Positions 5,792-14,800 of a DNA stretch of 23,408 nt are shown here, piece by piece. The position numbers were made by a program, and so were the translations under genes. Under the pieces are notes generated by a model. That model was not told the origin of the DNA. It worked only from the letters and a program-made list of their open reading frames with translations, and made no database searches. Origin of the DNA: a virus; IMG/VR virus record IMGVR_UViG_3300027659_000213, positions 1-23,408 of that record. One strand, 5' to 3'. Position 1 is the first letter of the stretch. Each line of letters opens with the position of its first letter.

Positions 5792-8700
5792 ATGGCAACC
5801 GATATCCCATTGCAGTCTGAATCAGAATTCACTTCCGATATGGTTAAAGCGGTTGAAACAATCGCTGTAAATGTCAAATTGGGATCGGCAGAATTTTCAT
5901 CAAGTATAGATTCACTTTCAAAAGCCATTGATGGCTTAAAATCTTCTTTAATAGACTCAATCAATTCACTTAAGGCTTCTGCTAGCAATGTTGCTCCAAG
6001 TAGCCCTAGTGCAGCACCTAGAGCATCTCAGGGCAGATCGCCTTCAGCACAAGATCCAGCAGTTGCAAGACAAAAAGAAGAAGATAAAAGAGTAAAAGCA
6101 GAGGTTAAAGCACTCAACCTTAAGACTGCACAAGAAAGAGCAATCTTTAATGCAAAAAAACTTCAATTGCAAATTGAAAGTGTAAATGAAGGAAAAACTA
6201 CTAGAAGAAAGAAAACTGATGCTGATACTCAACAGCAATCTATAGAAGAGGTTTTTGAAAATGTAGGAAAGGGTTTTGGTGATGTATTTGCTGTAACAAA
6301 AGAACAGGTTTCAGCAATGACAAAGAGTGGGAAGAAGGGTAAAAAAGAAAAGCCATTTGAAATGGACATGGGTGCGTTGTCTGGAAGTTCGGTAAAAAAA
6401 GAGGCCGGTAAGGGTGTAGATATAGCACCCCAGTTTATTGGCGATATTATGAATGCTTCAGCAGCATGGAATAATGTTTTTGCCAACGCTGCTGAAAGTG
6501 CAAGCAAATGGAAAGATGTTTTTTCAATAGCAGATGAATCTAGGCCAAAACAAACTAAAGAGTTTGACCCAGGTACAGATTTTGCTGACCCGATAATAAG
6601 AATACTTGAACAGACATCTGAGGAAATGGCATCTGTTGTAAAAGCTGTAGAGTATTCTGGTGGTGATTCTTATGACATTAAAGAAGAAGCAAAAAAAGAA
6701 GAATCAAAAAAAGTTGAAGAGCAAGTACCGCTTGTAGGCCCAACTCAAAAAGGTGCAAGAGAATATCAGTTAAAACAAGAAGATGCATCTATAAAAAAAG
6801 GTGTTGATAATTTTGGGGTTTTGTTTGAAGCAATGTTTGGGAAAATGGGAAAATCCGTACAAAATGTTATTGCTACAACCATATCTGGAATTAATCAATC
6901 TTTCTCTGATAAAAGTCCAATACTAGATGCTGTTAAATCAATGTTTGGTGCATCTCCTGTTGGCGGTGGTTCTAAAGGAGAACCTAAAAGAGAACCTGAA
7001 GGAGAATCTAAAGAAAAACCTAAAGGTAAACCTAAAGGTAAACCTAAAGGTGGAATAACTATTCCTACTTTTGATTTTGAAGCAATGGATATCGAAGGAA
7101 ACGAAACTAAAGATTCAGTTGATGCTACAAGCGAAGAAGAAGCTGCGGCTAAAATTAGGCAAATGGGATTGTTTATTACCAAGATAACAAAGTCTAAAAA
7201 ACGTGAATTGCGTTCTGAAACGGAAGCTGGTCTTCCAAAAATCATGGAAAATATAGGATTTATATTTAGTGATGTTTTTAGCCTTTTTGGTGGTGGATCA
7301 TCTAGAAGTAGTAACGAGAATAATACTTCACCAAAACCTGATGAAGGATTTCCAGGCGGGATAAATGGCGATGAATTTGATACAAATCCAAGAGTGCATA
7401 AAGATGTTTTTGGAGGAACAATTGGTTATTACGCTAAAGGAACGAAGCCAAAGAGTGGTATGGGTGGAATATTTGAAGGTATAGGAAGTGTATTCGGCAA
7501 TATGTTTGGTGGAAAGAAAAAGAAAAAGAAGAAGAAATCTTTTCTTAATAATGACGAAAATAATTGGGATACAGATACAAACTACGAAAACAAATACAAA
7601 AATTATCGTGCGGATGGTGGGGAAATAGATGATGAAGACACTCCTTTTAAACCAAAAGGAACTGATACTGTTCCCGCTATGCTTACTCCAGGGGAAGAAG
7701 TAGTAAAGAAATCTGCTGCTGAAAAACCTGAGAACAAAGCAGCAATTGATGCCATGAACAAGTCTTCTGGAGGCAAGGTTGGATATTTTGCTGGTGGAAC
7801 GCCAGGGGGTGGTGGTAAAGGAATTGTTGGCGGTTTGGCTTCGTTAGCTCTTGGGCCTGTTGGTGCTGCGTTTTCTGTACTTACTGGAAGTGTTAAAGCA
7901 GCATCTGATGCTATAGGTATGTTTGGAAGTTTTGTTGCAAAAAACAACCCAGCAATTATGGAACAAGTAAACCTTGCAATGAATGATTTGCAGGGTGTTA
8001 TAGGAAGAGCTTTAGTTCCAGTAGTTCAAGGGCTTATACCTGTTCTTCGATTTTTGGGCGATGGCGTTGATTTTGTAATGAAAATGTTGATGCCAGCAAT
8101 AACTCCGATAGCTAATGCTTTTGCAACATTGGCTATGCCATTGATTGAGTTAGAAGCAGTAATTGCACAGTTTCTTGCTCCAGCATTTGAAATAGTTGCA
8201 GTTGCAGTTGAAGGTTTTGCAATTATGCTTGACCCTGTGATTCAACTTCTTGCGGAAATTGTAGAATCGTTTACCCAACTTGTAGACAGTTTTTTGGGAG
8301 GGATTCCAATAACAAAACTTATGAAAGATGGATTTGAGATTTTAGGTCAAGTGATGAAGATGTTGGTTGGAGCAATAGTAACAGTATTAGGTTTGTTTAT
8401 GTCTGGTATGGGAGTAATACTTCAGCTAGCAGGGTTGTTGATTAGCGGATTTGGGAGCATGGTAAAAGGTATTGGTGACCTTCTTTCTTATATCCCTGGT
8501 ATGAAAACAATTGGTGCTGCACTTTCTACTGCTGGTGAAGCAGTTGGTGGAGCAGGGAAAGCAATTGTAAAAAGTGGAGAAGATTTGCAGAAAAAGGGTG
8601 AAGATCAAAGAGATAGAGGTATGGATAAAGTTGTAGAAGGGGCACAAAATATAGCTGGTAAATTTGGCGATCCTAACTACAAAATGAAGGATAACACTAG

Positions 8701-9022
8701 GTACAAATCTGGTGATGTAACAGGGGTTGGGATTAAAAAAGGTTCATCCATTGGTGCTGCTGTAAGAGAAACACAATCTACTTCTATATCTGGTGTTGGT
8801 GATGAGATTAGAAAACAAGCATTGATGGCAGCAACAGGTGGTAAAACGCAAGAAGAATCGTTAAAAGACATCTCTGACAAGTTAAGCAAAGATAGTCTAA
8901 GAGATGCCTTTAAAGAGGGGATGATAGCAGCGAATGGTGCTGGAAAAGATAACGCTGGAATTCAAGGTAAAGATCCATTTGCTGGAGCGGATCATAGTAA
9001 ACCGTCTTTATCACCAGTATAA
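5792..9022 (+). CDS. Tape measure protein
   Basis: A 1076-aa protein, the largest of the tail-assembly genes, directly after the chaperone pair. AAGGA at 5780-5784 sets ATG 5792 (MATDIPLQSE); a TTG at 5753 in frame is inside the chaperone gene and was rejected. Residues 1 to about 390 are helical and charged. Residues about 394-421 are a seven-fold four-residue Lys/Pro/Glu repeat, followed by a Ser/Gly linker and eight Lys in a row (575-582). Residues about 608-669 carry GTDTVPAMLTPGEEVV and the Gly-rich GGKVGYFAGG, a signature I know from many tape measure proteins. From about 675 to 930 there are hydrophobic helices (GGLASLALGPVGAAFSVL, VIAQFLAPAFEIVAVAVEG, VGAIVTVLGLFMSGMGVIL) probably used at DNA injection. 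At the usual about 0.15 nm per residue it implies a tail near 160 nm (inference). Confidence 0.9.
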   Translation: MATDIPLQSESEFTSDMVKAVETIAVNVKLGSAEFSSSIDSLSKAIDGLKSSLIDSINSLKASASNVAPSSPSAAPRASQGRSPSAQDPAVARQKEEDKRVKAEVKALNLKTAQERAIFNAKKLQLQIESVNEGKTTRRKKTDADTQQQSIEEVFENVGKGFGDVFAVTKEQVSAMTKSGKKGKKEKPFEMDMGALSGSSVKKEAGKGVDIAPQFIGDIMNASAAWNNVFANAAESASKWKDVFSIADESRPKQTKEFDPGTDFADPIIRILEQTSEEMASVVKAVEYSGGDSYDIKEEAKKEESKKVEEQVPLVGPTQKGAREYQLKQEDASIKKGVDNFGVLFEAMFGKMGKSVQNVIATTISGINQSFSDKSPILDAVKSMFGASPVGGGSKGEPKREPEGESKEKPKGKPKGKPKGGITIPTFDFEAMDIEGNETKDSVDATSEEEAAAKIRQMGLFITKITKSKKRELRSETEAGLPKIMENIGFIFSDVFSLFGGGSSRSSNENNTSPKPDEGFPGGINGDEFDTNPRVHKDVFGGTIGYYAKGTKPKSGMGGIFEGIGSVFGNMFGGKKKKKKKKSFLNNDENNWDTDTNYENKYKNYRADGGEIDDEDTPFKPKGTDTVPAMLTPGEEVVKKSAAEKPENKAAIDAMNKSSGGKVGYFAGGTPGGGGKGIVGGLASLALGPVGAAFSVLTGSVKAASDAIGMFGSFVAKNNPAIMEQVNLAMNDLQGVIGRALVPVVQGLIPVLRFLGDGVDFVMKMLMPAITPIANAFATLAMPLIELEAVIAQFLAPAFEIVAVAVEGFAIMLDPVIQLLAEIVESFTQLVDSFLGGIPITKLMKDGFEILGQVMKMLVGAIVTVLGLFMSGMGVILQLAGLLISGFGSMVKGIGDLLSYIPGMKTIGAALSTAGEAVGGAGKAIVKSGEDLQKKGEDQRDRGMDKVVEGAQNIAGKFGDPNYKMKDNTRYKSGDVTGVGIKKGSSIGAAVRETQSTSISGVGDEIRKQALMAATGGKTQEESLKDISDKLSKDSLRDAFKEGMIAANGAGKDNAGIQGKDPFAGADHSKPSLSPV
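6971..7054 (+). repeat. Seven-unit 12-bp tandem repeat in tape measure gene
   Basis: Seven 12-base units of the form (C/T)CTAAAGGTAAA lie end to end. They encode SKGE, PKRE, PEGE, SKEK, PKGK, PKGK and PKGG. The two PKGK units are identical in DNA, suggesting recent slippage. The unit keeps the frame, so copy change would alter tape length by four residues each time. Confidence 0.8.
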
Positions 9023-9036
9023 CATTAAGGAAAATT

Positions 9037-10311
9037 ATGCCAATTATACCAGTAGGAAACGAAACTCTTTGGGATCAGGGAAAATTAGCAGAAAGAATCC
9101 AAGGTTCTGCTCCTGGGTCTACATCAATATCCTTAGAAGGTGATTCTAGGGCAACAATGGTTTATATTGTTGATGGGCCAAAAGACGGAGAAGATCAAAG
9201 AAATCCATTAGTTCTTTTTTGCCAAGAAGTATTGGGAACGGTAAAAGTCAACACGGAAAATGGTGCGTTAGAAAGAAAATCTCCAATGGCACATCCTCAG
9301 TTTAGATGGATGTATGCCGAAAGAATAACTAGCATAAAAGGATTGGGTTTTGCAAGGGAGTCTAGTGATGACCCATCATCGCCACTTTTAAGATGGTATA
9401 CTGCTGGTGGAACATCATGGCAAACAATTCAGCCTTATTATTTAGTATATGATAAATACGAAATCACAATTGAGTTTTCATCAAGACCTTATCTTACTAT
9501 TGATGATGCAACAATGGATAAACTTAATGATGCTTATGCAAATGCCTATACAATATCTGGTGAATACGCAATATATTATAATGATAAGGGCGAGCAACAA
9601 ACTGTTACTGGAGATCCGTACCGTGAATATGCAAGGTATATCACATATACAACAGAAACTTCCGCTGAATTTTTGACTATGAAGGGTGGTTCATTTAAAT
9701 TTGTATCTGATGTCGATCAGATAGATTCGCAATCTATTCCTGGATTTTATGGAAAAACACTTATTCCAAAAGTCGTTTTAAAGATGACTTGGAATATAGT
9801 TCCATATTCTTTTATTGATCCAAGTGAAGATGCATCTACAAACATATTTCAAGCACTTGGAAGAGTAAATCAAAATTGGTTTTTTGGTTATGGGCCTGGG
9901 GAGTTGCTTTTTACTGGCTTCACAAACACACAAAAAATGAAGAACCAGTTTGATGTCTTTGCCTACAGCTTAGACCAAGTTGCTGATCTTCCTAGAATCA
10001 ACGATATTTTGTACACAGATATTACTTTTAGTTTTCTTTATATTCCGATCTATTCTTATTCAAAAACAGGAACTATTTACCCATCAAGCCCCAAGGGTAT
10101 AATTAATCCAGACAATTTGAGTTATGTTAATGCTGGCCACAATTTAGCACAAACTCAAGTAAATAAGCAATACTATCCTGTTGTATCCCAAGATGTGGAA
10201 GACCCTGCTCCAGTTGCAGCAAGAAAGAAAAAACCAATATACGGAAGTTATCCTTTTGAATTGATGTTTAATGCAACACCGTATAGAATGGCACTTGAAT
10301 CGCAAGAATAA
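9037..10311 (+). CDS. Tail protein of unknown function (tail-tip region)
   Basis: A 424-aa protein with AAGGA about seven bases before ATG 9037, lying immediately after the tape measure, where distal tail and hub proteins are coded. It is rich in aromatic residues and beta strands (FRWMYAERITSIKGLGFAR, YYLVYDKYEITIEFSSRPY, LIPKVVLKMTWNIVPYSF) and has no transmembrane or signal segment. The C-terminus has a basic VAARKKKPIYG followed by a final strand. I do not recognise a named family. From position it could be a distal tail or baseplate-hub component that links the tube to the fibres. Confidence 0.55.
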   Translation: MPIIPVGNETLWDQGKLAERIQGSAPGSTSISLEGDSRATMVYIVDGPKDGEDQRNPLVLFCQEVLGTVKVNTENGALERKSPMAHPQFRWMYAERITSIKGLGFARESSDDPSSPLLRWYTAGGTSWQTIQPYYLVYDKYEITIEFSSRPYLTIDDATMDKLNDAYANAYTISGEYAIYYNDKGEQQTVTGDPYREYARYITYTTETSAEFLTMKGGSFKFVSDVDQIDSQSIPGFYGKTLIPKVVLKMTWNIVPYSFIDPSEDASTNIFQALGRVNQNWFFGYGPGELLFTGFTNTQKMKNQFDVFAYSLDQVADLPRINDILYTDITFSFLYIPIYSYSKTGTIYPSSPKGIINPDNLSYVNAGHNLAQTQVNKQYYPVVSQDVEDPAPVAARKKKPIYGSYPFELMFNATPYRMALESQE

Positions 10312-10320
10312 GGAGTATTC

Positions 10321-10671
10321 ATGTTAGCTGGAACATATAACATAATCTGCGAACAAGGTGCAACTTTTCAGCGGAATATATCCGTTGTAAACGCTGATAA
10401 TACCGAACCTGACTACACTTCATCTACTGCTAGAATGCAAGTTAGGCCAACGGTTACATCAGAAACAATTATTATCGAATTAACCACAGAAAACAGCAGA
10501 ATAACTCTTTTAGATAATACCATTACGCTTGATATTACGGCAGATGATACAGAAGCTTTGCCAACTGGTGCTTATAAATACGACCTTGAAATCCAGACTG
10601 GTGCTGATGTCATTAGGCTTGTTCAAGGAAGCTTTACGGTTTCTCCCGAAGTCACTAGACCAGTACCGTAA
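10321..10671 (+). CDS. Small beta-sandwich tail-associated protein
   Basis: A 116-aa protein with AAGGAG four bases or so before ATG 10321. The pattern AGTYNIICEQGATFQRNI ... TARMQVRP ... ITLDITADDTEALPTGAYKYDLEI ... GSFTVSPEVTRP is one I know from a widespread small phage protein found beside tail-fibre genes; it probably forms an Ig-like or jelly-roll sandwich. It is followed eight bases later by a fibre gene, so it may be a fibre-attachment or baseplate-wedge part. No catalytic motif. The family recall is good, the function unproven. Confidence 0.6.
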   Translation: MLAGTYNIICEQGATFQRNISVVNADNTEPDYTSSTARMQVRPTVTSETIIIELTTENSRITLLDNTITLDITADDTEALPTGAYKYDLEIQTGADVIRLVQGSFTVSPEVTRPVP

Positions 10672-10679
10672 GGAGCATC

Positions 10680-11840
10680 ATGGCAACAGATATTTTTGCA
10701 AGAGTGACTGTATTGGAAGATCCTGTTGGGGTAACCATTGCTTCTCCACAGGTAACTCCAACTCTATCTGATCCAGTATCGACTGTTACGATTTTAGATG
10801 ATAGCAATATAGCAGTTCTTAGGTATGTTAGTTTTACTCCATCATCTTTATCAATAAGCCTTACTGCTCAATCCAATGTGTTTACGGTAACAGGAAGTCC
10901 TATTACTGCTAATGGAACATTTGATTTAAACTTTATTACTACTGGTGCTAATACATTTCTTGCAGGGCCAGTAAGTGGGTCAGGATTGCCTTCGTTTAGG
11001 GTTATTAACAAAGCTGATATTCCTGACATCTCTTCTACATACTTAACTGCTGTATCGCATAACAACACGCTTACCGGAAATGGAACTGCTGCTTCACCGC
11101 TCCAAGTGGTCACAGGTGGGGCGGTTGGTTCTGTGAATTCAGTTGCAATGACCTCAACTGATTTTACCATTTCCGGTTCTCCTATAACTTCGTCTGGAAC
11201 ACTCATTGCAAATCTTACTGCAACAGGTGTGCCATCAGGAACCTATGGAAGCTCAACCCAAGTTCCAATTATTACAGTTAATGCAAAAGGCCAAGTTACA
11301 GATGCAACAACTGCTTCAATTTCAATTCCAACGCAAGGTTTAACATCTGTTGGAATTTTATCTGCAAGTTTAACTGTTACAAATTCACCATTAACAACAG
11401 ATGGCAACATAACTTTAGAAACTGCTCCAACCGGAGTAACTACAGGTGTGTATGGATCTAATTCATCCATTCCACAAATCACAATTGGCCCTGATGGCAG
11501 AATAACATCAGCAGTAAATTTATCTGTTGGAACTCCAGGTAGTGGTATTGGTACAGTTACATCTGTAGGTTTAACATCTTCAACATTATCTGTAACTTCT
11601 ACACCAATTACTTCAGATGGATTTTTAGCAGTTGATTTAACTTCCTCCGGTGTAATTGCTGGAACATATGGAAATTCATTTAACATTCCTATTGTTACGG
11701 TTAATTCCTTTGGGCAGATAACTAGTGTTAGCACAAGCGAAATAAGCCCACTTCCAGCGGGTGGTTTAACTAGTCAAGTATTAACTTACAATAATGAAGA
11801 TGAACAAGCTTGGGTATACTCTGATGGGGGTACATGGTAA
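10680..11840 (+). CDS. Tail fibre protein with trimeric-type repeats
   Basis: A 386-aa Ser/Thr/Gly/Val-rich protein, AAGGAG five bases before ATG 10680. After a short N-terminal part (MATDIFARVTVLEDPVG) come at least three repeats of about 65-75 residues with a shared plan: SVGLTS.TLSVT..PITS.G, then TGV..GTYG, then P.ITVN..GQIT. It also has HNNTLTGNGTAASPLQV and FRVINKADIPDI, both common in phage fibres. The C-terminus is GGLTSQVLTYNNEDEQAW, a usual end of fibre shafts. It ends with TAA overlapping the next gene's ATG (TAATG). Probably a shaft subunit of the adsorption apparatus. Confidence 0.75.
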   Translation: MATDIFARVTVLEDPVGVTIASPQVTPTLSDPVSTVTILDDSNIAVLRYVSFTPSSLSISLTAQSNVFTVTGSPITANGTFDLNFITTGANTFLAGPVSGSGLPSFRVINKADIPDISSTYLTAVSHNNTLTGNGTAASPLQVVTGGAVGSVNSVAMTSTDFTISGSPITSSGTLIANLTATGVPSGTYGSSTQVPIITVNAKGQVTDATTASISIPTQGLTSVGILSASLTVTNSPLTTDGNITLETAPTGVTTGVYGSNSSIPQITIGPDGRITSAVNLSVGTPGSGIGTVTSVGLTSSTLSVTSTPITSDGFLAVDLTSSGVIAGTYGNSFNIPIVTVNSFGQITSVSTSEISPLPAGGLTSQVLTYNNEDEQAWVYSDGGTW

Positions 11841-14800
11841 TGAGTTTAACGATAAATAGTTATTCTGGTGGAACTATATCAGGATCTGGAACAATTGCAG
11901 ATCCTTATTCAATTCAAATGGAATCTTATAGTTTTAGTGTTTCTTTTAGTTATTCTGAAAATGGAACTATATTTTATGGATTTAGTGGTCAAGGAACACC
12001 TTATTACGATAACTCCGTAGAACCACCTGTTTATCATGGTGGAAACACTTTTTTTGTTCAAAATTTAAATTATGTTTGGAATGATGATTTACCTTTTACT
12101 GGGTATCCTTCTGGTCTTTCTAACAGCGACAATTTTAGCGTAGACATTACTAATGTAAACCCAGTTGTTTTTGACATAAGTGCTTACCCAGAATCAGGAA
12201 CATATGTTTGGGATAATACTACAGTTAGTCTTTCTGTATGGTTTGTTTCAGATGTCCAAATTCCTACTGCATTAATAGTTGATGTTCAACCAGCGGGAGT
12301 TGTTTCTGGTGATCCATTTACAACTCAACCAATAATTAAAATAGTAGATCAAGATGGAAATTTAATTCCAACAGCAACAGATGTTGTTGATGTTTCTTTA
12401 GTAGATGTAACTGGTTCATCAGTTTTAACAGGAACATTAAATGCAACTGCTTCCGGTGGATATGCAGCATTTACAGATTTAATTGCTACTGGTGTTGGTT
12501 CATTTTATTTAACATTTTCATCAGGTATATTAACCCCTGTAAATTCTGACACATTATTTTTTACTCCTGATGCTGGCAATCCTAATCCCCCAATTCCAGT
12601 TAAACCAAAAAGATCATATATACCCTCATCAGTTCCAACTTCTGGTGATATGGAAACTAACGAATTTGCAATAAATGTTGCAGATAAAAAGGGTTATGTT
12701 CGTGATTCAAACGGTATCATTCATTTAGTTTTTGATGGTAATGCTAGTGGTTCTGGAACAGTTACTTCTGTTGGATTGTCTTCCACTAATTCAACATTAA
12801 CAATTTCTAATTCTCCTGTTACAACTTCTGGAACAATTAAAATTGATTTATCAAAAACTAGTGTATCTGCAAAAGCTTATACCAATGCAGATATTACAGT
12901 TGATGCTTATGGAAGAATTACTGCTGCTTCAGATGGTGCTGTTGGTGTAACCTCAATTATTGCCGGAACTGGTGTGTCAGTAGATACTGCAACAGGCGAT
13001 GTTACAGTAACTAATTCTGCTCCAGATCAAACCGTTTCATTGACAAATGGAACGGCAATTTCTGTAACTGGAACTTACCCTGATTTTACTGTTACTAATG
13101 ATTCTCCTGACCAAATTGTTACATTGACTGACGGAACGGCAATTTCTGTAACAGGTACATATCCAGACTTTACTATTACCAATGATGCTCCTGATCAAAT
13201 TGTTTCGATCACCTCTGGAACTGGCATTAATGCTACTGGAACTTATCCTGACTTTACGATTGATTCAACAATAACTCAGTACACGGATTCAGATGCAAGA
13301 TTAGCATTATCCGCTGGCACTGGCATAAGCTACGATAATGCAACAGGAATTATTACAAATTCAGAACCAGATCAAATTGTTTCATTAACTGATGGAACTG
13401 GTGTTTCAGTAACTGGTACTTATCCTAATTTTACTATCGCAACGACTATTACCCAATATACAGATTCTGATGCAAGGCTATCTTTGTCTGCTGGAACTGG
13501 AATTTCTTACGATAATACAACAGGGATAATTACTAATGATGCACCAGACCAAACGGTTTCTTTGACTGGTGGAACAGATATATCTGTAACAGGAACTTAT
13601 CCAGATTTTACTGTTGATTTTGATGGTTCAATTCCTACAAACGCTGATGCTGATACTGCAGGTATTGTCTATGGGCTTACTACAGATAATGTTTCTGGAT
13701 ACAATGTTTCTCTTGGTTTTGGTGCTAACGGAACTCTTACTACAGGAATAGCCAATATCGCTATAGGTGGTGCTTCTGGTGATATGACATCTGGAAGTTA
13801 TAATGTTGCCATAGGATTTGATTGCAATGTTGCCGATCCTACTGCGGACAAACAGTTAGCCATAGGCCCAGATGCTTATGTTCGCTGGATTACTGGCGAT
13901 TCTAGCATGAATATTAAGCCAGGTGCTGGGATTAAAGATGCTTCAAATTCTTTAGGAACTTCTGGCCAAATTCTTTCTTCAACAGGAACTGCCATCCAAT
14001 GGGTTGGTTCTGGTGTTACATCAATCATTGCTGGAACAGGTGTATCAGTAGATGTTTCAACAGGTGCGGTTACTGTCACCAATTCTTCTCCTGACCAAAC
14101 TGTTTCATTGACAAATGGAACAGGAATATCGGTAACTGGAAGTTATCCTAGTTTTACTATTGCAACAACAATTACACAATACACAGACACAAATGCAAGA
14201 AAGTCATTATCTGCTGGAACTGGAATTTCTTATGACAATGCAACAGGCATTATTACAAATAGTAATCCTGATCAAACTGTTTCTTTAGCAAACGGAACTG
14301 GAATTTCTGTAACTGGAACATATCCTAGTTTCACAATAACCAACTCTTTACCTGATCAAACAGTTTCTTTAACTGATGGAACAGCAATTTCTGTAACAGG
14401 TACATACCCTAGTTTTACCATTACTAATAATGCTCCTGACCAAACTGTTTCATTAACAGATGGAACTGGCATTACCGTTACTGGTACATATCCAAGTTTT
14501 ACAATCACTAATTCATTGCCTGATCAAACAGTTTCTTTGACAGATGGAACTGATATTTCGGTTACTGGAACATATCCTAATTTTACCATTTCTTACACAG
14601 GTACTGGTGGTTCTGGAACAGTTACATCTGTTGATATGTCTGTTCCTACTGGTTTGTTGGTGAGTGGAAATCCTGTTACAACAACTGGAACATTAGCAGT
14701 AACCTTTGATACTGGTTATTCAATTCCAACAACATCTTCTCAAACTACATGGGATACAGCATATACAAATCGAATTACTAGCTTAACAACTACTGGAAGT

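Noticed and set aside
8934-9143. 69-aa frame bridging the tape measure end and the next gene
   Set aside because: It overlaps two well-supported genes, has no ribosome site and shows no recognisable motif.
13022-14590. CRISPR-like array from regular repeats
   Set aside because: The repeats are coding, diverged and in frame within a fibre gene, with no short identical repeats or unique spacers.
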